Below, one piece after another: positions 52,022-62,368 of a stretch of 64,000 nucleotides of DNA. Position 1 is the first letter of the stretch. Each line of letters begins with the position of its first letter. This stretch comes from Bifidobacterium ramosum (GTDB lineage: Bacteria > Actinomycetota > Actinomycetes > Actinomycetales > Bifidobacteriaceae). Where the stretch lies: assembly GCF_009299505.1 (NCBI RefSeq), contig NZ_WBSM01000005.1, positions 62,001-126,000 on the forward strand. Reading direction: 5' to 3'. A program made the translations under genes and the position numbers. The notes beneath the pieces are model-generated. The model made no database searches, was not told the origin of the DNA, and saw nothing but the letters and a program-made list of their open reading frames with translations.

Positions 52022-53299
52022 TTACTTAGAGATTAGCTGATTATACTGTTTCTCAAGGTCTGCTATGTATGTTTCCGCCGATCTATTGGCCGCGTACCGC
52101 ATACATGCCTTCTGCATATCCACATAAGCTGCTGACCCAATATTACTTGCGTCGACGATAACGCTTGCCAATGATGCCACGTTTCTCACCTCATAGGAGA
52201 AACCCGTCTCGCCTTCTTTAACAAGTTCAGGAATCCCACCCATCTGAGATCCTATAATGGGGGTACCTGCCGCAAGCGATTCAAGACCAGAATAAGGCAT
52301 ATTCTCATTCCATTCGGAACATAGCACCGAAAAACGGGCATTCCCCACTTCCCGTTGCAGATCTTCTCCACTCTTGTATCCGAGAAGTTGAATTCGCTGT
52401 GCTGCCATAGAGCCCGACATGCGAACAACCGATTCGATCGCTTCTCGTTCCGGACCATCGCCCACTATATGAAGAGTCCAATTTTCGGGCAACCGTCTAA
52501 TGGCTTCCAAAAAGGCGCTAACTAAGGTAAGGACTCCTTTTTCCTTTGATAATCGACCGAAGAAAAGAAAATAAGGTTCAGAGGAATCGAACTTCCGATG
52601 ATTTGCGACTTTTCTGCCTATTTCTAACTGTTTCTTTGTCAAAAAATTCTGTATCATGACGGTGCGTTCCGCATAGCCGCCCTGACAGAATTTACGTTTC
52701 ATAAACTCTGATGGGGCAATAATTTTATCTATTCTGTCATAATAATGACGATACTTAATGAATTCGGCTTCTACAAAAGATAACGCACTTTTTACTTTCG
52801 AACCCTTGGTACAAGTATTCCTTAATACACCAAAATAATGTCCATTGATACAATCATCACATACTTCTCCACGCCCATTGATCATGGTATACACGGGACA
52901 CAAAAAACTATAATCATGCGCGGTATATACAACTGGAACATGATGCGTCTTCAAATAAGGTGCATCTAGAATCGAAAAGGTGATCTGACGATGCACGAGA
53001 TTCAAGTGAATTATATCAGGACAAAACTCTTCCAGCAAAGACTCGAACTTACGCTTAGCCTCTGGAGAGTACGCAAGCGTGGCAGCCTCTTCAACCTTTC
53101 GAATCACGGAGATATTGCCGGTATAGTCTTTCTCCGAAACGAAATATTTATCCCAATATGTTTTTTCATTTTGCGGATGTTGCATCGCGAAAAACGCAAC
53201 TTCATGCCCCATCGCGCGAAGTCCCTCCGCAAGGGCAAACAGGTAAGTTTCTGATCCACCTTTATGGTAGAAAAACTTATTGACCAATAAAACCCTCAT
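52022..53299 (-). CDS. GT4 glycosyltransferase
   Basis: 425 residues; ATG 53299 behind GAGAGG. N-terminal domain RVLLVNKFFYHKGGSETYLFALAEGLRAMGHEVAFFAM and PVVYTAHDYSFLCPVYTMINGRGEVCDDC. C-terminal domain YFLFFGRLSKEKGVLTLVSAFLEAIRRLPENWTLHIVGDGPE and SEWNENMPYSGLESLAAGTPIIGSQMGGIPELVKEGETGF, the classic GT4 retaining transferase motifs. Substrates unknown. It is the last gene of the AT-rich block; three bases separate it from the GC-rich DUF1972 gene. Confidence 0.92.
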   Translation of the reverse strand: MRVLLVNKFFYHKGGSETYLFALAEGLRAMGHEVAFFAMQHPQNEKTYWDKYFVSEKDYTGNISVIRKVEEAATLAYSPEAKRKFESLLEEFCPDIIHLNLVHRQITFSILDAPYLKTHHVPVVYTAHDYSFLCPVYTMINGRGEVCDDCINGHYFGVLRNTCTKGSKVKSALSFVEAEFIKYRHYYDRIDKIIAPSEFMKRKFCQGGYAERTVMIQNFLTKKQLEIGRKVANHRKFDSSEPYFLFFGRLSKEKGVLTLVSAFLEAIRRLPENWTLHIVGDGPEREAIESVVRMSGSMAAQRIQLLGYKSGEDLQREVGNARFSVLCSEWNENMPYSGLESLAAGTPIIGSQMGGIPELVKEGETGFSYEVRNVASLASVIVDASNIGSAAYVDMQKACMRYAANRSAETYIADLEKQYNQLISK

Positions 53300-53302
53300 G
53301 AA

Positions 53303-54484
53303 TCAGCCTCTCGCTTCACCGAAAAATAGCCGCTCATACTCGTCCGCAATGAACTGCCAGCTGTAGGCGTCGGCGATACGCTGCTTGGCCTTCTGCCCCA
53401 GAGCATGAATCTCATCGGCGGTCATGGCGTCGGCACGCTCGATCAAGGCCGCCAGATCACCCGGTTCCTTCGACCAATACAGAGCTGCGTCCTCAGCCAC
53501 TTCGCGGTTGAAACCCACGCCCAGCAACAGATTCAGATCGGTCGATCCCAGAGCCTCCAACAGACTCGGATTCGTGCCGCCCACTTCATGTCCGTGGAAA
53601 TACCCGTACGCGTTTTCGCGAATCTTCATGAGCAGTTCCTTGTCATAGACTGTGCCCACGAATTTAATGCGCGGATCCTTGTCGAAACCGGTTTTGGCTT
53701 TAAGCTCCTCAAGGAATTTGTCGCTCACGTTCGTGATCAATGCGAAATCGCGCTTCGAACCGCTTTTCATGAACTCACGGATCATCGTCTCATAGTTGTT
53801 TTCCGGTACGAACCGGCCAACCACCAGATAATACGACTTCGGAGACAGCCCCTTCTCCCGGTACCAGTCCAACAGCTTCGGATCATCGTCCGCAAGCTTG
53901 CTGGCTCGGGTCTCAGCACCGTACGAAATGAACAACGTCTGCGGATCATACTGCGGGTATTCCTCATGGATGTATGTCTCCATGTTCTTGGAGTCGCACA
54001 CCAGCAGATCGCAGTGCTTGGTCATCATCTGTTCTGAAATCTTCCAGTACTTGCGCACAGGAGCACTCCACTTGGCGCGCATCCATTCGTGGCCGTCAGG
54101 ATTGATGTACAGCTTGCCACCCAGCCTGTGGATCACCCGCTCGAAATGCGCGGCGAACGGTCCGATACGGCATGCCAGCACGTACACTATCGGATGAGGG
54201 ATATGATTCGCCCGAATGTACTTCACGCACTCGTTCAGCGCGGCGACATCATAGTAGATTGCCTGTGCCGGGCCGATGTTCGGCACGTTCACCTTGAAGC
54301 AATCGGCGTTATGGTAGGAGAAGCGGCCTCGCTCGGTGGCCTTGCACGCCACATGATATTTCAGCGCCGCATTACCCGCGTGGTATTCGGTCAGTCGATC
54401 CACGAACGTCTCATAGCCACCATAATTGCCGGGAATGCCCTTCGACCCGACGATGAACACATGCTGCACGTTCTTTCCGATCAT
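53303..54484 (-). CDS. DUF1972-type rhamnosyltransferase
   Basis: 393 residues; its ATG overlaps the stop of the BY-kinase gene (ATGA), so it is translationally coupled. N-terminal DUF1972 domain (HVFIVGSKGIPGNYGGYETFVDRLTEYHAG), then the GT4 C-terminal domain (YYLVVGRFVPENNYETMIREF, GYFHGHEVGGTNPSLLEALGSTDLNLLLGVGFNREVAEDAALYW). This group contains capsular beta-1,4-rhamnosyltransferases (Cps2T-like). It usually adds the second sugar after the priming enzyme. The rml genes close by support rhamnose as donor sugar. Confidence 0.9.
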   Translation of the reverse strand: MIGKNVQHVFIVGSKGIPGNYGGYETFVDRLTEYHAGNAALKYHVACKATERGRFSYHNADCFKVNVPNIGPAQAIYYDVAALNECVKYIRANHIPHPIVYVLACRIGPFAAHFERVIHRLGGKLYINPDGHEWMRAKWSAPVRKYWKISEQMMTKHCDLLVCDSKNMETYIHEEYPQYDPQTLFISYGAETRASKLADDDPKLLDWYREKGLSPKSYYLVVGRFVPENNYETMIREFMKSGSKRDFALITNVSDKFLEELKAKTGFDKDPRIKFVGTVYDKELLMKIRENAYGYFHGHEVGGTNPSLLEALGSTDLNLLLGVGFNREVAEDAALYWSKEPGDLAALIERADAMTADEIHALGQKAKQRIADAYSWQFIADEYERLFFGEARG

Positions 54485-55920
54485 TTTGCGGCACCGTCCT
54501 TCTTGTGCTTGCTCTTCTTCTCGCCGTCAACGCCGTAATAGTAGTAATAGTTGTCCTTCTGCTTCTCCTGCTCAGCAAAACTAAGCACCACGCCCACCGG
54601 CTCGATGCCGAGCGTCTCGAGCTCCTCGTCGGTTTCGCGCAGGCGGCGCTTCTCGGCCACGCCCAGACCGGTCACCAACAGCAGTTCCGGGCCTTCCTTG
54701 GCGAACACGGCCGCATCGTTCGACACCTGCATCGGTGCGGTGTCGATGATCACGTAGTCATACGTCTCCGCGACCTTACGAATCAGCGACTTCATGGCGC
54801 GCGAGTTCAGCAGGATGCTCGGGTTCATGGTCTGCCGGCCGGCGGGCAGCACGTGGAAGTTCGGCTTCCAATACCGCTGCACGGCCTCCTGCGAGGTCAC
54901 CTGGCCGGTCACCAGATGGGTCAGGCCGACAGTACCTTCGATTTTCAATTTCTTAGCCACTGAAGGATTGCGCACGTCCGTATCGATAAGCAACACCTTG
55001 CTGCCGGACTCCGCGAACGCGGTCGCCAGATTGGTAGCCACGGTCGTCTTGCCCTCCGACGGGCTGCTGGACGTCACGACGATCACGTTCGGCATGCGGT
55101 CGTCACCGGTATCGGAGAACGTCAGATTCGTACGCAGACGACGAACGTCCTCGGCCTCACGCGACGCCGGGCGGGAAATGATCACCGGTACGTCAGCAAA
55201 CACATCCGAACGCGTGAACGTCCCCAGCACCTGCGCATCGACGATGGCCTGCACATCAGACGACTGCCGCACGCGACGATCCAGCAGATCGCGCACCACA
55301 GCGGCGACCACACCCAGCACGATGCCACCGACCACGCCGATGGCCAGATTCATCGCCACGTTCGGCGAACTCGGCGACGCCGGCACATACGCCTGCTGCA
55401 CGACGCTCAGGTTCACCGGCGAAACGATCTTGTCGCCGTCGTCGCTGTACAGCGTGCTCGTCACCTGTTTACGCAAGCTTTCCGCCACGCTGTTCGCGAT
55501 GTTCGAGGACGTCTTCGGATCGGTGTCCTCCACACTCACCTCGACCAGCATCGTGTCGGTCGGGTTGGATGCCGTCACCTGCTTGGCCAGATCGCTGACC
55601 GTCGTGTTCAGACCAAGATTGTCGATCACCGGCTGCAACACGGATTCGGTCTTCACCAGTTGCGGATACGTCTGAATCTGCGACTGGATGTACGAGGAGC
55701 CGGCGTTGTACGAATTCGCGTTCGTATCCTGCGTGGTGCCGCGGTAGGTGGCCATGAGCTGCGCGGTCGCCGTGTACTGCGGCGTGCGGGTGAACGTGTA
55801 CCCGCATACCCCCGCGATCACCACGATGGCAGTGATGATCGCCGTGACGACATGTTTCTTCACCGCTCCGACGACATCAATCGTGATCACATCATTTTCC
55901 GCGATATCACTACCGGCCAA
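54481..55920 (-). CDS. Wzz chain-length determinant fused to BY-type tyrosine autokinase
   Basis: 479 residues; the TTG start at 55920 is supported by GGAGTGAGTC and no ATG fits. Wzz part: a first membrane helix (about 24-44), an outer domain and a second helix (about 190-210). Cytoplasmic kinase part: Walker A SSSPSEGKTT, Walker A' VLLIDTDVRNPS, Walker B YVIIDTAPM, and a C-terminal Tyr cluster (NYYYYYG) followed by KKSKHKK. It controls polymer length and export by cycles of Tyr autophosphorylation. No Wzb-type phosphatase gene is in the window. Confidence 0.93.
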   Translation of the reverse strand: MAGSDIAENDVITIDVVGAVKKHVVTAIITAIVVIAGVCGYTFTRTPQYTATAQLMATYRGTTQDTNANSYNAGSSYIQSQIQTYPQLVKTESVLQPVIDNLGLNTTVSDLAKQVTASNPTDTMLVEVSVEDTDPKTSSNIANSVAESLRKQVTSTLYSDDGDKIVSPVNLSVVQQAYVPASPSSPNVAMNLAIGVVGGIVLGVVAAVVRDLLDRRVRQSSDVQAIVDAQVLGTFTRSDVFADVPVIISRPASREAEDVRRLRTNLTFSDTGDDRMPNVIVVTSSSPSEGKTTVATNLATAFAESGSKVLLIDTDVRNPSVAKKLKIEGTVGLTHLVTGQVTSQEAVQRYWKPNFHVLPAGRQTMNPSILLNSRAMKSLIRKVAETYDYVIIDTAPMQVSNDAAVFAKEGPELLLVTGLGVAEKRRLRETDEELETLGIEPVGVVLSFAEQEKQKDNYYYYYGVDGEKKSKHKKDGAAK

Positions 55921-56018
55921 GACTCACTCCGTTCTCCATATCGACGGCATGCACGCCACCTGCGGATGTTCCAATCTTCTGTGACCAGACTACACGTAGG
56001 GGGTACCCTATCGTCGCC

Positions 56019-58109
56019 CTATTCTCGAGAATCGGGTGTAGTGCGCAGGATCATCGCGGTATCTCCACCAACCGGGCTGGTCGCGACGTGCACGGTCAGC
56101 TCGATGCTCTCGCCGGGCTGGAGCACGATGCTTTTCGCACCCAACGTAAGTCCGTCATGCACGCCGATCGAGTCGAACTGGCCGTTCCCCGCGCCGGAGC
56201 CGGTGAACTTCCAATCCACCAAGCGTCCGCCCGCCGGCGCGTACACGTACGCTATGGTCGAGATTTCGCCGCTTCTGGTCACGTCGTGCTGGTCATGGCC
56301 GAGAATGGCGTCAGGATACGTGCCCACCTTGGCCGGGTCCGCGGTGTTGGTCAGCTTCACATGAATTGTGTACTGTTTCGCACCGGTCGGATAGGTTTTG
56401 TCGTACTTGCTGGTGATCTCGCGCGTAAGATACCAGTCCATCTTGCCCATCGTGTTGTCGTTGAAGTACACGCCCGCGACCGGCTTGCTCGGATTGCTTT
56501 GCAACGCGCCGGCGATCGTCGTGTCCTGAATGCGCTTCTGCTCATCATCGTGAGCGCTCCACAGGTATACGTGACGATCCAGTACCGACTGCTTGACCGC
56601 GCCCACCAAGCCGGTGCCGTTGTTGCCCGCGGACGTAAGTACGTAATTGAACACGTTGCTGGCCGTCGCCGAGAAGAACTCGTCCTGTTCGTCGCCGGAC
56701 GGCTTGTCGATATAGGTCTGGTTCAGCAGGATCTGCGCCGTATTGTCGCCGTTGAGCACCGTGCCGTCCGGCAACGTCATCGATCCCGTCGCCTTGATCA
56801 GATTCTGCAGAAACACCGGATCGATGCTGATCACGCCATCCACGTCCTGGTTATGCAGGTGCTTCCACATCGCGGACGCAAGCTGCGCGGTTCGCGGAAA
56901 GTCGGGAGTGAAATTGATGTCCTGCTGGAACGTGCCGAGCTTCTCGGAAAACAGGCTTTTCTCGTCGGCGGTGAGCGTGATGATCGGCTGGCTGACAATC
57001 GCGTTGGGATCGGCCGGTTCGAACTCGCCAATGCTGAGCTTGCCCTCGTTCACCGTCAACGTGCCCCACGATCCCGGAATGCCGCCGGTCGTACGCAGTT
57101 CCGCATTGTTCTGCACGAGGACCAGGTACGTGCGGGCCTTGCCGTTGCCCTGATCGGTCAGGTCGAACATGGACGGCGCCAGATTCGCCACACGCGTGCC
57201 AAGATCGACCAGTCCGGACAGCTGACCGAACTTGGTTTTCGCCGTCGCCAGCGCGTCGGTGAGCTGCTGGACGTGCGTGCCGTCGATCTTGCCAAGGTTC
57301 ACATTCGCGTCGGCAATCACCGAATTCGCCGCGGTCAGATCGTCGGCGATCGACGCCATGTCGCCGAGGTCGATGGTGCCGTTCTTGATGCCGATGGTGC
57401 GCAGGTTCAGACCGCTTACGGAATTGGCGAGCTTGGGCAGCGCATTGTTCGATACGTCCTCGAGAATCGCCACCGTGTCGCGTACGGCGCGGATATCGGA
57501 ACCATAGTACGGGGTGATCGAGGCGACCGTCCATGCGAGGTTGCTGGTTTCGTGGTACGTGGCGTCGATATGGTCGGCGAAGTCGTTGATGCTGGCCTTC
57601 GCCGCGTCGGTCTCGCCGGCCATGACCTGCGTCTGGATCTGCGACGCCGACGACACCGCCGCCTCGACCTCGCTGAACGCCTTCAATGCGGAGACGGCGA
57701 ACCACCCGGCGATGCCGATCAGTGCGACGATGAGCGCCACAATGGCGAGGAGGATGTTGCGAATGCGCTTCTTGCGCTTGATCCTGCGGATATGCTCGCG
57801 GCTCATGCGGCGGCGATGCTTGCGTCGTTCGGCGTCGGCGGCGTCGCTGGCGAGAACGTCCGGATCGATGTCGGGTCGGATGACCGCGGCCCAGGAGAGG
57901 TCGGCGGATGAGTCGGCGGCGGTGCCATCGCCGTGATCATTATCGTCCTGCCGATCCGATGACGAATCCGATGATGGGAACGCGGATGGATCCGACGACG
58001 GGAACGACGATCCTTCCGACAACGATGGTGCGGATTGCGACGACGCCGGCGGCTGCGGCGGCTCGGATGGCGCAAACGACATTGGCTCGGTTCCCATGGG
58101 ATCACTCAT
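56019..58109 (-). CDS. DUF4012 membrane-anchored envelope protein
   Basis: 696 residues; ATG 58109 lacks a strong ribosome site. First about 95 residues are Ser/Pro/Asp-rich and disordered; a basic stretch (RRKHRRRMSREHIRRIKRKKRIRN) precedes one membrane helix (about 118-140). The long outer part carries a helical region, then DUF4012: GNGKARTYLVLVQNNAELRTTGGIPGSWGTLTVNEGKL...FTPDFPRTAQLASAMW, VDGVISIDPVFLQNLIKATGSMTLPDGTVLNGDN. DUF4012 proteins sit in actinobacterial polysaccharide loci. A role in attaching polymer to the wall is suggested by analogy only. Confidence 0.85.
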   Translation of the reverse strand: MSDPMGTEPMSFAPSEPPQPPASSQSAPSLSEGSSFPSSDPSAFPSSDSSSDRQDDNDHGDGTAADSSADLSWAAVIRPDIDPDVLASDAADAERRKHRRRMSREHIRRIKRKKRIRNILLAIVALIVALIGIAGWFAVSALKAFSEVEAAVSSASQIQTQVMAGETDAAKASINDFADHIDATYHETSNLAWTVASITPYYGSDIRAVRDTVAILEDVSNNALPKLANSVSGLNLRTIGIKNGTIDLGDMASIADDLTAANSVIADANVNLGKIDGTHVQQLTDALATAKTKFGQLSGLVDLGTRVANLAPSMFDLTDQGNGKARTYLVLVQNNAELRTTGGIPGSWGTLTVNEGKLSIGEFEPADPNAIVSQPIITLTADEKSLFSEKLGTFQQDINFTPDFPRTAQLASAMWKHLHNQDVDGVISIDPVFLQNLIKATGSMTLPDGTVLNGDNTAQILLNQTYIDKPSGDEQDEFFSATASNVFNYVLTSAGNNGTGLVGAVKQSVLDRHVYLWSAHDDEQKRIQDTTIAGALQSNPSKPVAGVYFNDNTMGKMDWYLTREITSKYDKTYPTGAKQYTIHVKLTNTADPAKVGTYPDAILGHDQHDVTRSGEISTIAYVYAPAGGRLVDWKFTGSGAGNGQFDSIGVHDGLTLGAKSIVLQPGESIELTVHVATSPVGGDTAMILRTTPDSRE

Positions 58110-58130
58110 GGAATTCGATAGTAACGCAAT

Positions 58131-58151
58131 GGGGGTATGTCAGATACCCCC
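58131..58151 (-). terminator. Short GC hairpin upstream of DUF4012
   Basis: GGGGGTAT-GTCAG-ATACCCCC immediately before the DUF4012 gene (on its 5' side). Likely a stem at the end of the rml operon transcript or a leader structure. Confidence 0.6.
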
Positions 58152-58160
58152 GAAACCACA

Positions 58161-58198
58161 TGTGGCTGGTTCCCGTTAAGCAATGGGAACCAGCCACA
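58161..58198 (-). terminator. Large hairpin between rmlA and DUF4012
   Basis: TGTGGCTGGTTCCC pairs with GGGAACCAGCCACA around GTTAAGCAAT. Together with the preceding stem it probably ends transcription of the rml genes before DUF4012. Confidence 0.7.
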
Positions 58199-58277
58199 CC
58201 TGCACGCGATCGCCGGTACATGGCGATCATCAGGTCACGATGACCGCCGGCACGTCGCGCGGAATACCAGTACTGTA

Positions 58278-59180
58278 TCAGTATTGGTTGGGGATGAGGA
58301 CGAGTTTGCCCTCGGCCACATCCTTGAGATGCTTGCCGTACGGGCTCTTGCCATAACGCTCGGCCGACTCGAGCAGCTCGGCCTTGCTGATCCAACCATT
58401 CTCATAGGCGATCTCCTCGACCACCGCGATCGGCAGCCCCTGCGCACGCTGCACCGTACGCACGAACTCGCCCGCCTCGTACAGCGAGTCCATCGTGCCC
58501 GTGTCCAGCCACGCATAGCCGCGCCCCAGCGTACGCACGTTCAACGCGCCGGCCTCGAGATATATCTTGTTCAGATCGGTGATCTCCAGTTCGCCACGGG
58601 CCGACGGCCTGACCCGCTTCGCATAATCCACCACGCGCTCGTCGTAGAAATACAGGCCGGTCACCGCGTAGTTCGACTTCGGCACCGTCGGCTTCTCCTC
58701 GATCGACACGGCCTTCTTGTGCTCGTCGAACTCGACCACGCCATACCGCTCCGGATCGTCGACATAATAGCCGAACACGCTCGCGCCCTCGCCGTTCTCG
58801 GCCTTCGCGACCGCCTTGCGCAGCGTGGCGCCCAGACCGTTGCCGTAGAAGATGTTGTCGCCCAGCACGAGCGCGCACGGCTCGCCGCCGATGAACTCCT
58901 CACCCAGCAGGAACGCCTGCGCCAGGCCGTCCGGTGACGGCTGCACCTTATACGAGAACCGCACGCCGTAATGGCTGCCGTCGCCCAGCAGACGCTCGAA
59001 GTTCGGCAGGTCCTTCGGCGTGGAGATGATCAGGATGTCACGGATGCCCGCGAGCATGAGCACGCTCAATGGATAGTAGATCATCGGCTTGTCGTATACC
59101 GGCAGCAGCTGCTTCGACGTGACCGTCGTCAACGGATACAGACGCGTGCCCGAACCACCGGCGAGAATGATGCCCTTCAT
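58278..59180 (-). CDS. rmlA: Glucose-1-phosphate thymidylyltransferase
   Basis: 300 residues; ATG 59180 behind AAGGAG. It makes dTDP-glucose from dTTP and glucose-1-phosphate, the first step of dTDP-L-rhamnose synthesis. Signature [84 protein letters not shown] and the [26 protein letters not shown] block are all present. Length matches E. coli RmlA. It lies downstream of rmlCD with 9 bases between them. Confidence 0.97.
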   Translation of the reverse strand: MKGIILAGGSGTRLYPLTTVTSKQLLPVYDKPMIYYPLSVLMLAGIRDILIISTPKDLPNFERLLGDGSHYGVRFSYKVQPSPDGLAQAFLLGEEFIGGEPCALVLGDNIFYGNGLGATLRKAVAKAENGEGASVFGYYVDDPERYGVVEFDEHKKAVSIEEKPTVPKSNYAVTGLYFYDERVVDYAKRVRPSARGELEITDLNKIYLEAGALNVRTLGRGYAWLDTGTMDSLYEAGEFVRTVQRAQGLPIAVVEEIAYENGWISKAELLESAERYGKSPYGKHLKDVAEGKLVLIPNQY

Positions 59181-59189
59181 GTCGGCTCC

Positions 59190-60638
59190 TTACTTCTTGA
59201 GTTCCTTGGCGACGTACGCGGCGAGGGATTCCTCCCAATCCGCCGGCGTGTAGCCCGCCGCCTCGATCTTCGTCAGGTCGAGCGCGGAATGCACCGGACG
59301 CGGGGACACCGGGCCCTTCGCGTTCGCGAAGTACTCGGCCGTCGAGATCGGCTTGACCCTGTCGCCATTGCCGTTCGTCCGCTCGAACACCGCCGCCGCG
59401 ATCTGAGCCCAGTTCCTGACGGCGCCGGAACCGGTCAGGTTGTACGTGCCGTACGGCGCATGGCTGTCGAGCAGGTGGAAGATCGCCTCGGCCATGTCCT
59501 TGGTGAACGTCAGACGGCCGTACTGGTCGTCGACCACGGTCACCTGGTCCAGCCGGTCGTCCGGGTCGGCGACGCGGTTGGAGAGCATCATCATGGTCTT
59601 GACGAAGTTGTGGCCCTCGCCGATCACCCAGCTCGAACGCAGAATGTAGTGCTCCGGCGCGTTCGCCACGGCGATGTCGCCGGCGGCCTTGGTCTGCCCG
59701 TACACGCCCAGCGGCGCGAAGTTTTCGGTCTCCGCATGCTGTTCGCGCGTGCCGTCGAACACGTAGTCGGAGCTCACGTGCACGAGCGTGATGTGATGGT
59801 CCTTGGCGACCTTGGCGAGCAGCGCCGGGCCCTGCGCGTTCGCCTTCCACGCGATCGGACGGCCCTCCGCGGTCTCGGCCCTGTCCACGGCCGTGTACGC
59901 GCCCGCGTTGATGATCGTGCTGTACAGCGACCAGTCGTACTTGTCGTAGGCGGCCGGATCGGAGAAATCGAACTCGTCGATGTCGGTGTACTCGAAGCCC
60001 TGCAGATGATGCGCCTCGGCGTAGGCGCGGATCGCGTGGCCGAGCTGGCCGTTGCAGCCCGTCACCAGCGTGCGCTTCGGAGCCATCGGCTTGGCGTCCC
60101 TGAGCATCGGATGATGCAGGTCCGCCTCGGAACGTTCGGATTCGGACAGCGGGATCGGCCACTGGATGTTCAGCTCGGGATCCGCGAGGTTCACGAACGT
60201 GTACGTCCTCTTCTGCTCGAGCGACCAGTGCGCGTTCACCAGATACGTGTACACCGTGCCGTCCTCGAGCGCCTGGAAGCTGTTGCCCACGCCACGCGGC
60301 ACGTAGATCGCCTTCGACGGGTCCAAGCGCGTCGTGTACACCTGGCCGAAGCTCTCCCCCGGGCGAAGATCCACCCACGCACCGAAGATCGAACCGGCCG
60401 CGATCGAAATGTACTTGTCCCACGGCTCCGCGTGGATGCCGCGAGTCACGCCCTTCGTCGCATTGAACGAGATGTTGTTCTGCACCGGACCGAAATCCGG
60501 CAGACCCAGCGCGGTCATCTTCGCACGCTGCCAGTTCTCCTTGAACCAGCCACGATTATCGCCATGCACCGGCAGATCGAACACCAGCAGTCCCGGAATA
60601 TTCGTCTCCGTGACTTTCAGTTCCTTCTCAAAATCCAT
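59190..60638 (-). CDS. rmlCD: Fused dTDP-4-keto-6-deoxyglucose 3,5-epimerase / dTDP-4-keto-rhamnose reductase
   Basis: 482 residues. N-terminal RmlC cupin (1 to about 165): KGVTRGIHAEPWDKYI (His69), LDPSKAIYVPRGVGNSFQALEDGTVYTYLVNAHWS. C-terminal RmlD (about 188-482): LVTGCNGQLGHAIRAY, NAGAYTAVDRAE, LVHVSSDYVFDG, YGQTKAAGD (Tyr-x3-Lys), YNLTGSGAVRNWAQIAAAVFE. The single protein does the last two steps to dTDP-L-rhamnose. Such fusions are normal in bifidobacteria. rmlB is the upstream gene and rmlA the downstream one. Confidence 0.95.
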   Translation of the reverse strand: MDFEKELKVTETNIPGLLVFDLPVHGDNRGWFKENWQRAKMTALGLPDFGPVQNNISFNATKGVTRGIHAEPWDKYISIAAGSIFGAWVDLRPGESFGQVYTTRLDPSKAIYVPRGVGNSFQALEDGTVYTYLVNAHWSLEQKRTYTFVNLADPELNIQWPIPLSESERSEADLHHPMLRDAKPMAPKRTLVTGCNGQLGHAIRAYAEAHHLQGFEYTDIDEFDFSDPAAYDKYDWSLYSTIINAGAYTAVDRAETAEGRPIAWKANAQGPALLAKVAKDHHITLVHVSSDYVFDGTREQHAETENFAPLGVYGQTKAAGDIAVANAPEHYILRSSWVIGEGHNFVKTMMMLSNRVADPDDRLDQVTVVDDQYGRLTFTKDMAEAIFHLLDSHAPYGTYNLTGSGAVRNWAQIAAAVFERTNGNGDRVKPISTAEYFANAKGPVSPRPVHSALDLTKIEAAGYTPADWEESLAAYVAKELKK

Positions 60639-60742
60639 GTTTTCCGTCCTTATCGTTCATCACCGTACAGTTCGGCACACGTTTCACCGCCGCAGACACC
60701 GTCCCGGCCCATGGCCCGAACGTTGCGGCACACGGCATGAAT

Positions 60743-60789
60743 GAGGGAGAAAGCCTTCGAAAGACCACTCTCGAACGCTCTCTCCCTCA
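60743..60789 (-). terminator. Hairpin after rmlB
   Basis: GAGGGAGAAAGCCTTCGA pairs with TCGAACGCTCTCTCCCTC (mostly). It lies just past the rmlB stop and before rmlCD, so it may attenuate between the genes or separate the transcripts. Confidence 0.65.
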
Positions 60790-60797
60790 GACGAAGA

Positions 60798-61865
<1,068 letters not shown>

Positions 61866-61915
61866 TCATACCCCCGTTAGCCCCCTCCATCTTTCTTCGT
61901 CATCCGGCTTTTCCC

Positions 61916-61963
61916 AACGGACATCCAGCCGATTCCACCCCCTTAATCGGCTGTATGTCCGTT
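61916..61963. repeat. 48-bp hairpin family, copy 13
   Basis: AACGGACATCCAGCCGAT / ATCGGCTGTATGTCCGTT, with TTTTCCC and AAGGGAAAA extending the stem with a small bulge. In the divergent gap 61821-62368. Confidence 0.9.
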
Positions 61964-62011
61964 AAGGGAAAACAAGCAATGTCGATCCTGATCATCATCC
62001 CTCTCTTCCTC

Positions 62012-62059
62012 AACGGACATACAGCCGAAACACGCCGTCCGATCGGCTGTATGTCCGTT
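62012..62059. repeat. 48-bp hairpin family, copy 14
   Basis: Consensus outer arms; the left arm ends CAGCCGAAAC, so the inner pairs near the loop are altered. Confidence 0.88.
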
Positions 62060-62111
62060 AGAGGTAAAGGACTGGCATCAGCTGAACGAGCGATCCTTCG
62101 ACTCTTCCTTC

Positions 62112-62159
62112 AACGTACATGCAGCCGATTTCACCCCTTTAATCGGCTGTATGTACGTC
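62112..62159. repeat. 48-bp hairpin family, copy 15 (compensated variant)
   Basis: AACGTACATGCAGCCGAT / ATCGGCTGTATGTACGTC. The G-to-T change in AACGGAC is matched by C-to-A in the other arm (GTACGT). Confidence 0.9.
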
Positions 62160-62208
62160 AAGGGAAAACGAACATATGACAATTCGGACCACAAATCCAT
62201 CCCTTTCT

Positions 62209-62256
62209 AACGGACATCCAGCCGATTACACGCCCCTAATCGGCTGCATGTCCGTT
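62209..62256. repeat. 48-bp hairpin family, copy 16
   Basis: AACGGACATCCAGCCGAT / ATCGGCTGCATGTCCGTT, outward pairs CCCT / AGGGGG. Copies 13-16 are spaced about 97 bases apart in the gap between divergent rmlB and the EamA gene; no gene is seen there. Confidence 0.9.
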
Positions 62257-62368
62257 AGGGGGATGCGGGACGACAGGGACAGGAGGGAACGCCGCCGCGC
62301 GCCGGCAACGGATCGCGCCGCGACACGGTACGATATATCGCGGCGAATGGCGAGAAGGAGCTCCAATC

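Noticed and set aside
56088-57911. Long plus-strand open frame opposite the DUF4012 gene
   Set aside because: Arg/Val/Gly-rich without recognisable motifs; the opposite strand carries DUF4012.
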